Source: a virus. From it: a stretch of 20,350 nucleotides of DNA. The notes below the pieces were generated by a model. That model had not been told where the DNA came from. It worked only from the letters and a program-made list of their open reading frames with translations, and made no database searches. The position numbers were made by a program, and so were the translations under genes. Position 1 is the stretch's first letter, and the number at the start of each line of letters is the position of its first letter. The stretch lies in IMG/VR virus record IMGVR_UViG_3300040751_000439, positions 1-20,350 of that record. The stretch is one strand, 5' to 3'. Below are positions 1 to 5,856 of this stretch, piece after piece.

Positions 1-68
1 GGCCATGGAAGGGTACCGTTTTTACCAATACCCCAATTATCATCACATGCTAGTATCGCTCTTATCAA
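1..68 (-). CDS. folA: dihydrofolate reductase, N-terminal part only (runs off the window)
   Basis: Dihydrofolate reductase reduces dihydrofolate to tetrahydrofolate with NADPH, which feeds dTMP synthesis; phages use it to enlarge the nucleotide pool. Only 22 codons are visible. They encode a beta strand (residues 2-7, IRAILA) followed by NWGIGKNGTLPW (residues 11-22), the highly conserved DHFR loop with the G-I-G-x-x-G-x-L-P-W pattern that contacts NADPH and folate. An in-frame TAG lies 18 bases upstream of codon 1 and no ATG or GTG follows it, so the start must be the TTG at 68. That TTG has an AGAGGA ribosome-binding site about 8 bases upstream. The gene overlaps the preceding small gene by 26 bases. 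The family call rests on a short but diagnostic motif; the rest of the gene lies outside the window. Confidence 0.82.
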   Translation of the reverse strand, partial: MIRAILACDDNWGIGKNGTLPW

Positions 69-234
69 AAGGCCATCCTCTCTTTCCTTCTAAATGTTCT
101 ATTCTGTCGCACAAAAAACTAATAGCTGTACGTATATGTCCTGTGTCTTCGGGTTCTAACAAAGTTACATAATAAGCAACTTCTTCTTTTAGAACGTTAA
201 GACGCACAATATCGTTTATTAAGCTAGTCGCCAC
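43..234 (-). CDS. hypothetical protein, 63 aa, GTG start
   Basis: No family recognised. This is a small charged protein with a helical look: a leucine- and valine-rich N-terminal half (residues 5-27) and a basic/acidic C-terminus. It contains a single Cys and no membrane segment. The start is GTG at 234, with AGGAG seven bases upstream. It overlaps the ferredoxin stop by 11 bases and the DHFR start by 26 bases, so it sits in a translationally coupled chain. The placement of a good ribosome-binding site within the ferredoxin's last codons supports it as a real gene. Its position between ferredoxin and DHFR says nothing firm about function. Confidence 0.65.
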   Translation of the reverse strand: MATSLINDIVRLNVLKEEVAYYVTLLEPEDTGHIRTAISFLCDRIEHLEGKRGWPFDKSDTSM

Positions 235-565
235 GTCCGGGCTCCTCGCTAAAGTATTCCATCTTGCCTTCTACACCATGCCATGCTTCTGCATCATCGG
301 GTACATCTTCAGGACGCATTTGTGTAATAACAGGCCACATGTCTGCATATTTTTGGTTGAACGCAATCCATGGTTCAGAATCTGGATCTGTATCTGGACG
401 AATAGCATCTGCTGGACATTCTGGTTCGCATACACCACAGTCGATACATTCAAGTGGATTAATTACCAACATGTTTTCACCTTCATAAAAACAATCTACT
501 GGACAAACTTCAACGCAATCCATGTGTTTACATTTAATGCATTGATCATTTACAACGTAAGTCAT
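224..565 (-). CDS. fdxA: 7Fe ferredoxin (FdxA / Azotobacter ferredoxin I type)
   Basis: This is a soluble low-potential electron carrier with one [3Fe-4S] and one [4Fe-4S] cluster. All nine cysteines of the Azotobacter FdI family are present: C9, C12, C17, C21, C25, C40, C43, C46 and C50. By family alignment C9, C17 and C50 should ligate the 3Fe cluster and C21, C40, C43 and C46 the 4Fe cluster. The signature [13 protein letters not shown] (residues 17-29) and the second motif [12 protein letters not shown] (40-51) are intact. The C-terminal extension containing WHGVEGK is typical of proteobacterial FdxA, and 113 residues is full length. The start ATG overlaps the clamp-loader stop (ATGA) and has AGGAG five bases upstream. 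Cyanophage ferredoxins are plant-type 2Fe-2S proteins, so this is a different acquisition. Its redox partner is not in the window. Confidence 0.95.
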   Translation of the reverse strand: MTYVVNDQCIKCKHMDCVEVCPVDCFYEGENMLVINPLECIDCGVCEPECPADAIRPDTDPDSEPWIAFNQKYADMWPVITQMRPEDVPDDAEAWHGVEGKMEYFSEEPGRGD

Positions 566-1488
566 AATGCTCCTAGTCTAATTAAAGTTGCTGCTAAATT
601 AATTTCTGGATCTACAACCAATGTATGATCTACTAACCCTTGCTTAATAATTAGCACTGCTTGGTCTTGTTGTTCGTCTGTTCCGAACAACTCAATGTTG
701 TCATACAGCCAGCGATAGATTTCTTCCATTTCTTCTGCACGTACAGTACCACAAAGTAGTTTACGTGCATCGTGTATCTTACCTGCTTTAAACAGTTCAA
801 CCATCTCCAGTTTCCAGTCGCTTTCGCCTGTGTCGCCTTCTTGTGGTGATACAAGTTTGCCTTCAACTGAATTCATTTGCACCATGTTAATACACTTACG
901 CAAATCTGGATAAGTTGCTTTTACATATGTGTCAAGTGTATCCAAGTCTGGAGTAACACCTTCGCTAATGAGAATTTCAGCAACCCGAGCTGTGAACTCA
1001 GTTTGGTCAATCTTAGCAATGTGGAAACCTTGACACCTGCTATGGATAGCAGGAATAATCCTGTTAGGATAATTACAAGTAAGTATAAAACGGGCCGTGC
1101 TATGATATTCTTCCATAACTCCACGAAGTGCTGCTTGAGCGTTCGGGGATAAGTAATCTGCCTCATCTAGTAGTACCACCTTAAAGTCACCAAAGGGTAT
1201 CATTTGTACAAACGATACAATTTTATCACGTACATCGTCAACACTGTTTGTACGACTTGCGTTAATTTCTAATATATCTAATTCATTTACATCTAGTTCG
1301 TTGAACAGTAGTTTAGCAAGTGTTGTTTTACCAATGCCTGCATTACCACTAAACAGCAAATGAGGAATAGTTTTGTCTTTAATCCAAGTTTGCACTTGTT
1401 TACGTTGTGCATCGTCTCTAAATACGTATCCGTTAACGGTTTTCGGACGATACTTCTCTACCCATAATTCTTTCAAGTTCTTCTCCAT
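562..1488 (-). CDS. 44: sliding-clamp loader large subunit (T4 gp44-like AAA+ ATPase)
   Basis: This is the ATPase subunit that opens and loads the phage sliding clamp at primer-template junctions. It has the RFC/gp44 N-terminal signature LWVEKYRP (residues 8-15), Walker A GNAGIGKT (48-55), Walker B VVLLDEAD (104-111), sensor 1 TCNY (137-140) and the arginine-finger SRC motif (150-152). These are followed by the lid and a C-terminal helical collar domain. At 308 residues it is close to T4 gp44 (319). The start ATG has no clear ribosome-binding site of its own and lies inside the upstream 48-residue gene, so it is probably coupled. In T4 the next gene is 62, the small loader subunit; here a ferredoxin follows directly and no gp62-like gene is seen in the window. 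Confidence 0.95.
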   Translation of the reverse strand: MEKNLKELWVEKYRPKTVNGYVFRDDAQRKQVQTWIKDKTIPHLLFSGNAGIGKTTLAKLLFNELDVNELDILEINASRTNSVDDVRDKIVSFVQMIPFGDFKVVLLDEADYLSPNAQAALRGVMEEYHSTARFILTCNYPNRIIPAIHSRCQGFHIAKIDQTEFTARVAEILISEGVTPDLDTLDTYVKATYPDLRKCINMVQMNSVEGKLVSPQEGDTGESDWKLEMVELFKAGKIHDARKLLCGTVRAEEMEEIYRWLYDNIELFGTDEQQDQAVLIIKQGLVDHTLVVDPEINLAATLIRLGAL

Positions 1489-1579
1489 ATTGCTGTTCGA
1501 ATTTTTTAACTAGTTCTGCCATCATAGGGCTGTAATCATTTTCCATGATTTCTTTCAAGCTAACCTTACGCTTGTTCAT
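1433..1579 (-). CDS. small hypothetical protein, 48 aa, overlapping the clamp-loader start
   Basis: Not recognised. The reading frame starts MNKRKVSLKEIMENDY and ends VSSENR; it is strongly charged and predicted helical. It has the best ribosome-binding site in the neighbourhood, GGAGG ten bases before ATG. Its start overlaps the previous gene's stop (ATGA), and its last 56 bases run inside the clamp-loader gene in another frame. The strong initiation site, combined with the weak one of the clamp loader, suggests that its translation delivers ribosomes to gene 44. It may be a leader-like coupling gene or a small regulator. Confidence 0.6.
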   Translation of the reverse strand: MNKRKVSLKEIMENDYSPMMAELVKKFEQQYGEELERIMGREVSSENR

Positions 1580-1707
1580 GCTATTTTAACCTCCGTATGC
1601 TTTGGGCTAAACTGTAATACATTAAAGTCATATCCTTTAATAGCATAAGTATACACAACTTCAGCGTTGATGTCAAGTCTTGCAATCACTGTGTTTACTT
1701 TTGTCAT
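1576..1707 (-). CDS. small hypothetical protein, 43 aa
   Basis: Not recognised. It begins MTKVNTVIARLDINAEV and ends KHTEVKIA. Its pattern of alternating hydrophobic residues suggests a small beta or alpha-beta fold. The start overlaps the upstream stop as TAATG, and the stop overlaps the next start as ATGA, the same junction types seen between clear genes here. A GAAGGA sequence lies about 10 bases before the ATG. A near-consensus sigma70 promoter lies inside this frame (1648-1676), so it could be fortuitous reading of a promoter region. The neat junctions at both ends make a real gene somewhat more likely. Confidence 0.5.
   Translation of the reverse strand: MTKVNTVIARLDINAEVVYTYAIKGYDFNVLQFSPKHTEVKIA
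1648..1676 (-). promoter_or_regulatory. sigma70-like promoter, TTGACA-17-TATACT
   Basis: A minus-strand -35 box TTGACA (1676-1671) and -10 box TATACT (1653-1648) are separated by exactly 17 bases. Initiation near 1641 would give a leader of about 60 bases before the 48-residue gene, followed by the clamp loader, ferredoxin, the 63-residue gene and DHFR. It lies inside the 43-residue frame. No factor-binding site was recognised. Confidence 0.6.
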
Positions 1708-2072
1708 TAGTATTGTAATCCTTCGTAATATTTTCCAAAAAGTCTAAATCCATTAGCACGCCTATCTAGTTCGCTTAGTAAATATGTGCCACCTGGGATG
1801 TAGTTATTGCCAATTTCGTCTTCAAAGTTCTTTTTACTAAACGCATAAATCATTTCATCTAACACCCAAAGCCAACGTTGTTTATGCGTATCGTCATTGT
1901 GATCTTTGCTGCGTTCAGTTGTAGGTTGTAAATGCTCAGGAACATCTTCGGGATCCACATATGGATAGCTAATTGTTTGTTTGCGAAAATTTTCTAACAT
2001 GGGTAGGATAACACATGCTAGATCAAAATCCATGTTTTCTACATTGTCGGTGTTGATGGTTACTAGTCCCAT
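1707..2072 (-). CDS. conserved phage hypothetical protein, 121 aa (paralogue of its upstream neighbour)
   Basis: Function unknown. It aligns along nearly its whole length with residues about 88-238 of the 238-residue protein directly upstream. Shared blocks include VILPML/IVLPML, PYVDPEDVPEHLQP/PYVDLKDVPKELQP, RWxWVLDEMIxAF and NGFRLFGKYYE near the C-terminus. It is acidic and aromatic-rich, with no signal or membrane segment. The start overlaps the upstream stop by 10 bases, with GAGG four bases before the ATG. The pair looks like a tandem duplication in which this copy lost, or never had, the N-terminal domain. I believe similar proteins occur in other marine T4-like phages, from memory of the WVLDEMI-type motif. 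Confidence 0.85.
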   Translation of the reverse strand: MGLVTINTDNVENMDFDLACVILPMLENFRKQTISYPYVDPEDVPEHLQPTTERSKDHNDDTHKQRWLWVLDEMIYAFSKKNFEDEIGNNYIPGGTYLLSELDRRANGFRLFGKYYEGLQY

Positions 2073-2779
2073 AGTGCCTCATAATATTTGCCGAACAATC
2101 GGAAACCGTTGCTTATGCGTTCCTGATATGCTTTTTTGCCTTCCCAATCAGTTTCCGCAGTGTGATTAGGACCTTTTACCATTTGGCTATTGCCATCTTC
2201 TAGTTTCTTCCACTGTAGATCGTATTCACCAGTTTCAAACTGTTCTTCCCAGCGTCCGTCATCTACTTTAGTTTCAAACGCAAAGATCATTTCGTCTAGA
2301 ACCCAGTCCCAACGTTCAAAGTGTGTGCTGTCAGTTTCGCCGCTGTCTTTTTGCTTCTTTGTTTGCTTCTTGGGCTGTAGCTCTTTAGGCACATCCTTTA
2401 GATCAACATAAGGGGCACCGTGCTTGGTTTCTTTCAACTGCTTGAGCATAGGCAATACAATGTAAGCAAGGGTATTATCCATGCTCCATGTATCCCAACG
2501 ATCAATGTGTACTTTGATAGTACGTTTCTTCTTGCTGTCAATCCAACTTAGAAACTTATACAACCAAGTGTGGGGACGATCTCCCCACTTGTGAATGTCA
2601 CCTACTTCTGGTTCAGGCTCTACGCTACCGTGAGCAAGCCATTCGCCAAACTTGTGTACACGATCCGCAGTGTGCGGAATGCCGTATTCATCTTTTTCTT
2701 TTGGCACCCAGAACATCAATGTCTCAGCTAACTGATACGGTCCATACCAAGATGTATAATTTCCAATTTTGACTTTCAT
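2063..2779 (-). CDS. conserved phage hypothetical protein, 238 aa
   Basis: Function unknown. There are two parts. The first (residues 1-87) begins MKVKIGNYTSWYGPYQLAE and is rich in Trp and Tyr. The second (88-238) contains IVLPMLKQL, PYVDLKDVP, RWDWVLDEMIFAFE and a C-terminal NGFRLFGKYYEALWD, and is duplicated in the next gene downstream. A Lys-rich linker (about 133-142) may be flexible. There are no recognisable catalytic motifs, cysteine clusters or membrane segments. The start overlaps the upstream stop as ATGA. From its place among replication and nucleotide genes it is probably an early gene. Confidence 0.88.
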   Translation of the reverse strand: MKVKIGNYTSWYGPYQLAETLMFWVPKEKDEYGIPHTADRVHKFGEWLAHGSVEPEPEVGDIHKWGDRPHTWLYKFLSWIDSKKKRTIKVHIDRWDTWSMDNTLAYIVLPMLKQLKETKHGAPYVDLKDVPKELQPKKQTKKQKDSGETDSTHFERWDWVLDEMIFAFETKVDDGRWEEQFETGEYDLQWKKLEDGNSQMVKGPNHTAETDWEGKKAYQERISNGFRLFGKYYEALWD

Positions 2780-3180
2780 GACAATCCTGCAATCATCTTA
2801 TAGTTATCCCAAGCCTTTTTAGCAGCTGGGTTGCTTTGAACAACATCATCGCTCAGCACCACATCATACCAGTAGTGATTCATACGCTGTGGACGAGCAC
2901 CATATTGACGTGGTTGATGCAGTTTACCTCTATGTAATAGATCTAAACATATGTCACGAACTGCCTGTTTATCTTCTGCTGGAATATTACTCCATTCGGG
3001 TTGACTCCAAATACTACCGCCGCTATTGCCACCGGCATATCCATTCCAGATTGCGTTCCAGTGAACATCATCTTCTGGATCAAAATCTGTGCGAGCAACA
3101 ATCACCAACACATCTTCAATATCTACTGTGCCTTCGTAGATGTCTCGTACACAACGGCTAAGGCTGGTTCCTATTTTCAT
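2776..3180 (-). CDS. conserved phage hypothetical protein, 134 aa
   Basis: Not assigned to a functional family. It is an acidic N-terminal half (VDIEDVLVIVARTDFDPEDD, residues 19-38) followed by an aromatic, Gly-rich stretch (HWNAIWNGYAGGNSGG, 40-55) and a basic segment around residues 84-100. It is cytosolic by composition. It overlaps the MazG-like gene upstream by 23 bases and the next gene by ATGA. GGAG lies about 11 bases before its ATG. The clean overlaps and even codon use support a genuine gene. Confidence 0.8.
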   Translation of the reverse strand: MKIGTSLSRCVRDIYEGTVDIEDVLVIVARTDFDPEDDVHWNAIWNGYAGGNSGGSIWSQPEWSNIPAEDKQAVRDICLDLLHRGKLHQPRQYGARPQRMNHYWYDVVLSDDVVQSNPAAKKAWDNYKMIAGLS

Positions 3181-3472
3181 TGATTAAGGTACTCCATGTT
3201 TTGAGTTTTTCTCTTTTAACATCTGCTCTTGCATATGCTTCTTGCCACGTAAAACATCCGTGTTCACTCATTAACTCTAACATACACAACACATCGCCTG
3301 CTTCCTCAAGCAACATTGTAATATACTTGTCTTTAACTGCTTTGTCAAGCGAATCATACTTGCGTAATAGTTTCATACACACTTGAGTCAGTTCAGCACA
3401 TTCTTCTGCTGTAATAGCCATCAACTGTTGAAAATTGTTGATTGGTGTTTCTAGTTCTTGATTACTAACCAT
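3158..3472 (-). CDS. MazG-like all-alpha NTP pyrophosphohydrolase
   Basis: Members of this superfamily hydrolyse NTPs or dNTPs to the monophosphate plus pyrophosphate, using Mg2+ held by acidic residues. The first half-motif is at E23, E24 and E27 (TAEECAEL) and the second at E56, E57 and D60 (LLEEAGDVL), the arrangement expected for the ExxE...ExxD metal site. At 104 residues it is a single-domain form of usual size. In phages such enzymes are proposed to alter nucleotide or ppGpp pools; the substrate cannot be read from the sequence. Its start lies within the last codons of the upstream 53-residue gene. A promoter-like sequence lies inside the gene (3320-3348). Confidence 0.8.
   Translation of the reverse strand: MVSNQELETPINNFQQLMAITAEECAELTQVCMKLLRKYDSLDKAVKDKYITMLLEEAGDVLCMLELMSEHGCFTWQEAYARADVKREKLKTWSTLINENRNQP
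3320..3348 (-). promoter_or_regulatory. intragenic sigma70-like promoter, TTGACA-17-TATATT
   Basis: The -35 box TTGACA (3348-3343) and the -10 box TATATT (3325-3320) are separated by 17 bases, inside the MazG-like gene. Initiation near 3313 would place the 134-, 238- and 121-residue genes on a separate transcript. The call rests on sequence match and recurrence of the same spacing elsewhere in the window. Confidence 0.5.
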
Positions 3473-3626
3473 TTTCTTGCTCTAATCTCCAGTTACAATA
3501 ACTGCCCCAGCCAAACTCATATATTGCATATGCAACAACAAATCCAATAAAAGGCACAACAAACGCAACAGTCATTAATAAATCTGCCATTAAGATTGCT
3601 GCTACATAATCATACCAACGTATCAT
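3465..3626 (-). CDS. small membrane protein, 53 aa
   Basis: Not recognised as a family. It begins MIRWYDYVAAILMADLL and contains a long hydrophobic stretch, residues about 8-38, with a Pro near residue 25 that could split it into two short helices. The C-terminus is polar (WRLEQENG). There is no lysis-protein signature, although a small inner-membrane role such as holin-like, superinfection or regulatory function is conceivable. GAGG lies six bases before the ATG, its start overlaps the previous gene's stop (ATGA), and its end overlaps the MazG-like start by 8 bases. Confidence 0.65.
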   Translation of the reverse strand: MIRWYDYVAAILMADLLMTVAFVVPFIGFVVAYAIYEFGWGSYCNWRLEQENG

Positions 3627-3802
3627 GAAAACCTCAAACTAAAAAATGTTGCGTGTTTGTCTTCTGTAAAGACAACTTCAGACAATTCACGAACTTCCCA
3701 CATACCTTTAATAGTAGGACCATACTTTGTGTATAACCAAAGTATAGCCTCACGCCTTTCTTCTGGCGTCTTTCCGATCTTATTTAGATCAACAACTGTC
3801 AT
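3623..3802 (-). CDS. small hypothetical protein, 59 aa
   Basis: Not recognised. It begins MTVVDLNKIGKTPEERREAI and ends HATFFSLRFS. The middle (EERREAILWLYTKYG, residues 14-28) is predicted helical, and the C-terminal half alternates like beta strands. Both ends overlap neighbours by ATGA junctions, and GAACG sequence before the start gives only a weak ribosome-binding site, consistent with coupling to the upstream gene. Confidence 0.65.
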   Translation of the reverse strand: MTVVDLNKIGKTPEERREAILWLYTKYGPTIKGMWEVRELSEVVFTEDKHATFFSLRFS

Positions 3803-3978
3803 CGTTCTACTAGTGGCATTGCATTTTGGCTGTCGTGATAATCACCGTCTTTGTAATAATCACGTACTGCACTTTCTTTTACCATAATACCGTTCTTGAC
3901 ACGATAGGTTACAATCTCACGGCGTACTACACCGTCTGTATCTGCGTCAAACGCATTTTTAAAAGGTCCTTCAGTCAT
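3799..3978 (-). CDS. conserved small phage protein, 59 aa
   Basis: Function unknown. It has an acidic N-terminus (EGPFKNAFDADTDG) followed by a likely beta hairpin (EIVTYRVKNGIMVKE) and RDYYKDGDYHDS. I have an impression of similar short proteins in T4-like cyanophages, but could not check it. The frame is also open from an ATG at 3987, three codons earlier. I prefer 3978 because it overlaps the DexA stop as ATGA, the junction used repeatedly here. The stop also overlaps the next start as ATGA. Confidence 0.78.
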   Translation of the reverse strand: MTEGPFKNAFDADTDGVVRREIVTYRVKNGIMVKESAVRDYYKDGDYHDSQNAMPLVER

Positions 3979-4511
3979 TTTGTCCATCCATTGTGTTTAA
4001 AAATAATTTGTACTGATTTTGCTTGGAAGTAAGCATCAGCAAGAGCATTGTGCAAATCAGTTTGCATATCCTTGCGTGGGTCTTTGGGCATACGCTTGGT
4101 AATAGTCCGAGCATCACTAATCTGCCAAAACTGCCACGGAATAGGTTTGCCCAGCATACGATACATATTTTCAATGATAGTAAGGTCAAAGCCATAACCA
4201 TGTCCCCACAGTTCGTCTACACCTACAACCCATTTGTTAAGTTGTGCTAGTGCTTCTTCTACAGTAACAGCACCCGTTTGATCAAAGGCTTCTTCCATGA
4301 TCTTAGGATCTTGACGGCTCCACCATTCGATAGTGCTATCGCTAGTGGTACGACCCAAACGATCTTGATCATCAATCTGAATCTTTAGATAAAGTTCACT
4401 GTGCGGTTCTGCATCAGTGGTTGGGTCAAACTTTACTGCACCAAGCGACAGTACAGTTGCAGTAGGAAACACGTCAAGAGTTTCCAAGTCGATCATGCCA
4501 TGAGTAGCCAT
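3975..4511 (-). CDS. dexA: DexA-like 3'-5' exonuclease (DEDDh family)
   Basis: This is a metal-dependent 3'-5' exonuclease of the RNase H-like DnaQ fold; T4 DexA is the phage prototype. The three exonuclease motifs are complete: motif I IDLET with D8 and E10, motif II GHGYGFDLTIIE with D109, and motif III HNALADA with H154 and D159, which makes it DEDDh. The TIEWWSRQDP segment (60-69) is typical of the DexA group. At 178 residues it is a stand-alone nuclease domain, shorter than T4 DexA (about 227). A likely role is host DNA degradation or nucleotide salvage, or RNA/DNA end trimming. AGAGG lies six bases before the ATG, and a sigma70-like promoter lies immediately upstream. Confidence 0.92.
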   Translation of the reverse strand: MATHGMIDLETLDVFPTATVLSLGAVKFDPTTDAEPHSELYLKIQIDDQDRLGRTTSDSTIEWWSRQDPKIMEEAFDQTGAVTVEEALAQLNKWVVGVDELWGHGYGFDLTIIENMYRMLGKPIPWQFWQISDARTITKRMPKDPRKDMQTDLHNALADAYFQAKSVQIIFKHNGWTK

Positions 4512-4534
4512 TTAATACCTCTTTGTTATAGTTT

Positions 4535-4563
4535 ATAATACTACAAAAATTGAATTACGTCAA
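4535..4563 (-). promoter_or_regulatory. sigma70-like promoter of dexA, TTGACG-17-TATTAT
   Basis: The -35 box TTGACG (4563-4558) overlaps the stop codon of the 251-residue gene. The -10 box TATTAT (4540-4535) follows after 17 bases. Initiation near 4528 gives a leader of about 17 bases with an AGAGG ribosome-binding site before dexA. This is the only intergenic gap in this part of the window, which supports a promoter function. Confidence 0.68.
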
Positions 4564-5315
4564 GACGACAATTGTTTAATTTCCTCTAATAACTGATCTT
4601 TGTTAAACACAACAGGTGCCGGCAACGGAATACTAACAGTATAATTGTGTTGACTGGTTGTTAAATCTTTGTAGATAAGATAGTTTGTTTGATACAACCC
4701 ACTGTTACTGCCATTACGTCTTGCAACAATTTTACCATCTACGTGTCCTTCAATTGCTACACGCTTGCCTGCTTGACGACTTTTAGATCCGCCTAATACT
4801 TCTGTCCATAGTACATCATACGGATTATAAAATACATGATCAAAGATGTCAACATCAACTAGGTAACGTGTCTGTGTACGATCAATACCGTGTCTCACAA
4901 CTACATCAAGTACATTGTTTGTACCTGGAAATTTATCATAACTTTCTTGTACAAATTCTTCGAACCCTATTAATGTAGCTTGACCTATTTGTAAAGGTGA
5001 ATTCTTTTGTTCATCTAATGTAACAGGCAAGTTGGTTCTACGCTGAATCATCATTTGACTTGTAGGATCAAATTCTTTAACAGGATGACTTAAAAAATCT
5101 CTGCTTTCAACTTTCTTTTTAATTGAAGGTTTAAATCCTAATGTTTTAATATTAAGAATATGATTGTCAAGTACACCATCTGCTAGGTACTTGTCACCTT
5201 CAATCCAAGTTGCACCCATTGCTGCACAAATAACCTGTTCCCAATTCTCTGCACTTAAACTATTATGTTTAAGTCCAAAGTATACTTGTGCTTTTAGCAT
5301 GTCTATATCAATCAT
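4560..5315 (-). CDS. unknown protein, 251 aa; possible PD-(D/E)xK-like nuclease
   Basis: Not recognised with confidence. The N-terminal region WEQVICAAMGATWIEG (25-40) followed by ADGVLDNHILNIKT (45-58) has the layout of type II restriction-like nucleases: a helix with an acidic residue, then an Asp-Gly strand, then a strand ending x-K-T. The usual Glu/Asp two residues before the Lys is Asn here (N55-I-K57), so activity is doubtful. The C-terminal half has several beta-like strands (YLVDVDIFDHVF, VAIEGHVDGKIVARR). It is the last gene of a three-gene set with a DGQHR/ParB-like and a possible HNH-like protein and overlaps the latter by 8 bases. A perfect sigma70 consensus lies within it (4824-4852). 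Confidence 0.85.
   Translation of the reverse strand: MIDIDMLKAQVYFGLKHNSLSAENWEQVICAAMGATWIEGDKYLADGVLDNHILNIKTLGFKPSIKKKVESRDFLSHPVKEFDPTSQMMIQRRTNLPVTLDEQKNSPLQIGQATLIGFEEFVQESYDKFPGTNNVLDVVVRHGIDRTQTRYLVDVDIFDHVFYNPYDVLWTEVLGGSKSRQAGKRVAIEGHVDGKIVARRNGSNSGLYQTNYLIYKDLTTSQHNYTVSIPLPAPVVFNKDQLLEEIKQLSS
4824..4852 (-). promoter_or_regulatory. perfect-consensus sigma70 promoter inside a gene, TTGACA-17-TATAAT
   Basis: The -35 box TTGACA (4852-4847) and the -10 box TATAAT (4829-4824) are separated by 17 bases, matching the bacterial housekeeping consensus at all 12 positions. It lies in the coding sequence for VDIFDHVFYN of the 251-residue protein. A transcript starting near 4817 would have about 300 bases of leader before dexA, or could serve an RNA function not otherwise visible. 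Confidence 0.55.
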
Positions 5316-5856
5316 TTAAAAACCTTTCAAAGTGTTCGTCTAGTGTCATTGCTGTATTAACATTAACACCATCATACGTTTCGAACAAGTCTTTTGTTTC
5401 AAAACTGTACTCATAACGTTTCCAAAAGTTGTAGATATCAGGTGTCTTGCTTGCCCAACCTGCTTCACGCAACTTGTCATCACGCTCTTTGCTCAACTTA
5501 CAAGTAGGCATGTTACATGCTTGCTTGGGTGTAATCACTTGTGCAATCAGCAAGTCTCGAATAGTGCTTGCTGGAACCATGTGTTCAAATATACCATTGC
5601 CTTCTAGTCCACGTTCAATGTAGTGAGCACCAATGTTTTCTTTGATGCAGTACTGATGGTAGCGGCGAAGTGCATTGTCAATGTCATCACGGATCAATCT
5701 GTATGTTTGTTCATCGTTTTTTGTGTTGCGATACAGTTCAACAAGACGTTCTAAATTTGCTGTAACATATGCGGCTGTTGCCGCATATGATTCTGTGCTA
5801 CGCTTTGTTCTAACATACACAGGAGCGTTAAAGTTTTTTAATGCTTCACGTAACAT
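5308..5856 (-). CDS. unknown protein, 182 aa; possible HNH / His-Me-finger-like domain
   Basis: The N-terminal half is helical and basic (residues 1-72). The centre carries FEHMVPASTIRDLLI (90-104) followed by CNMPTCKLSKERDDKLREAG (114-133). An E-H-x-V-P element followed by N...C..SK is reminiscent of HNH-type nucleases, where the His is the general base. The zinc-binding cysteine pairs of classical HNH proteins are absent, so this is only a candidate. The C-terminus (PDIYNFWKRYEYSF) is aromatic. The start overlaps the stop of the DGQHR protein as TAATG, and the end overlaps the 251-residue gene, so the three are translationally coupled. Confidence 0.85.
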   Translation of the reverse strand: MLREALKNFNAPVYVRTKRSTESYAATAAYVTANLERLVELYRNTKNDEQTYRLIRDDIDNALRRYHQYCIKENIGAHYIERGLEGNGIFEHMVPASTIRDLLIAQVITPKQACNMPTCKLSKERDDKLREAGWASKTPDIYNFWKRYEYSFETKDLFETYDGVNVNTAMTLDEHFERFLND

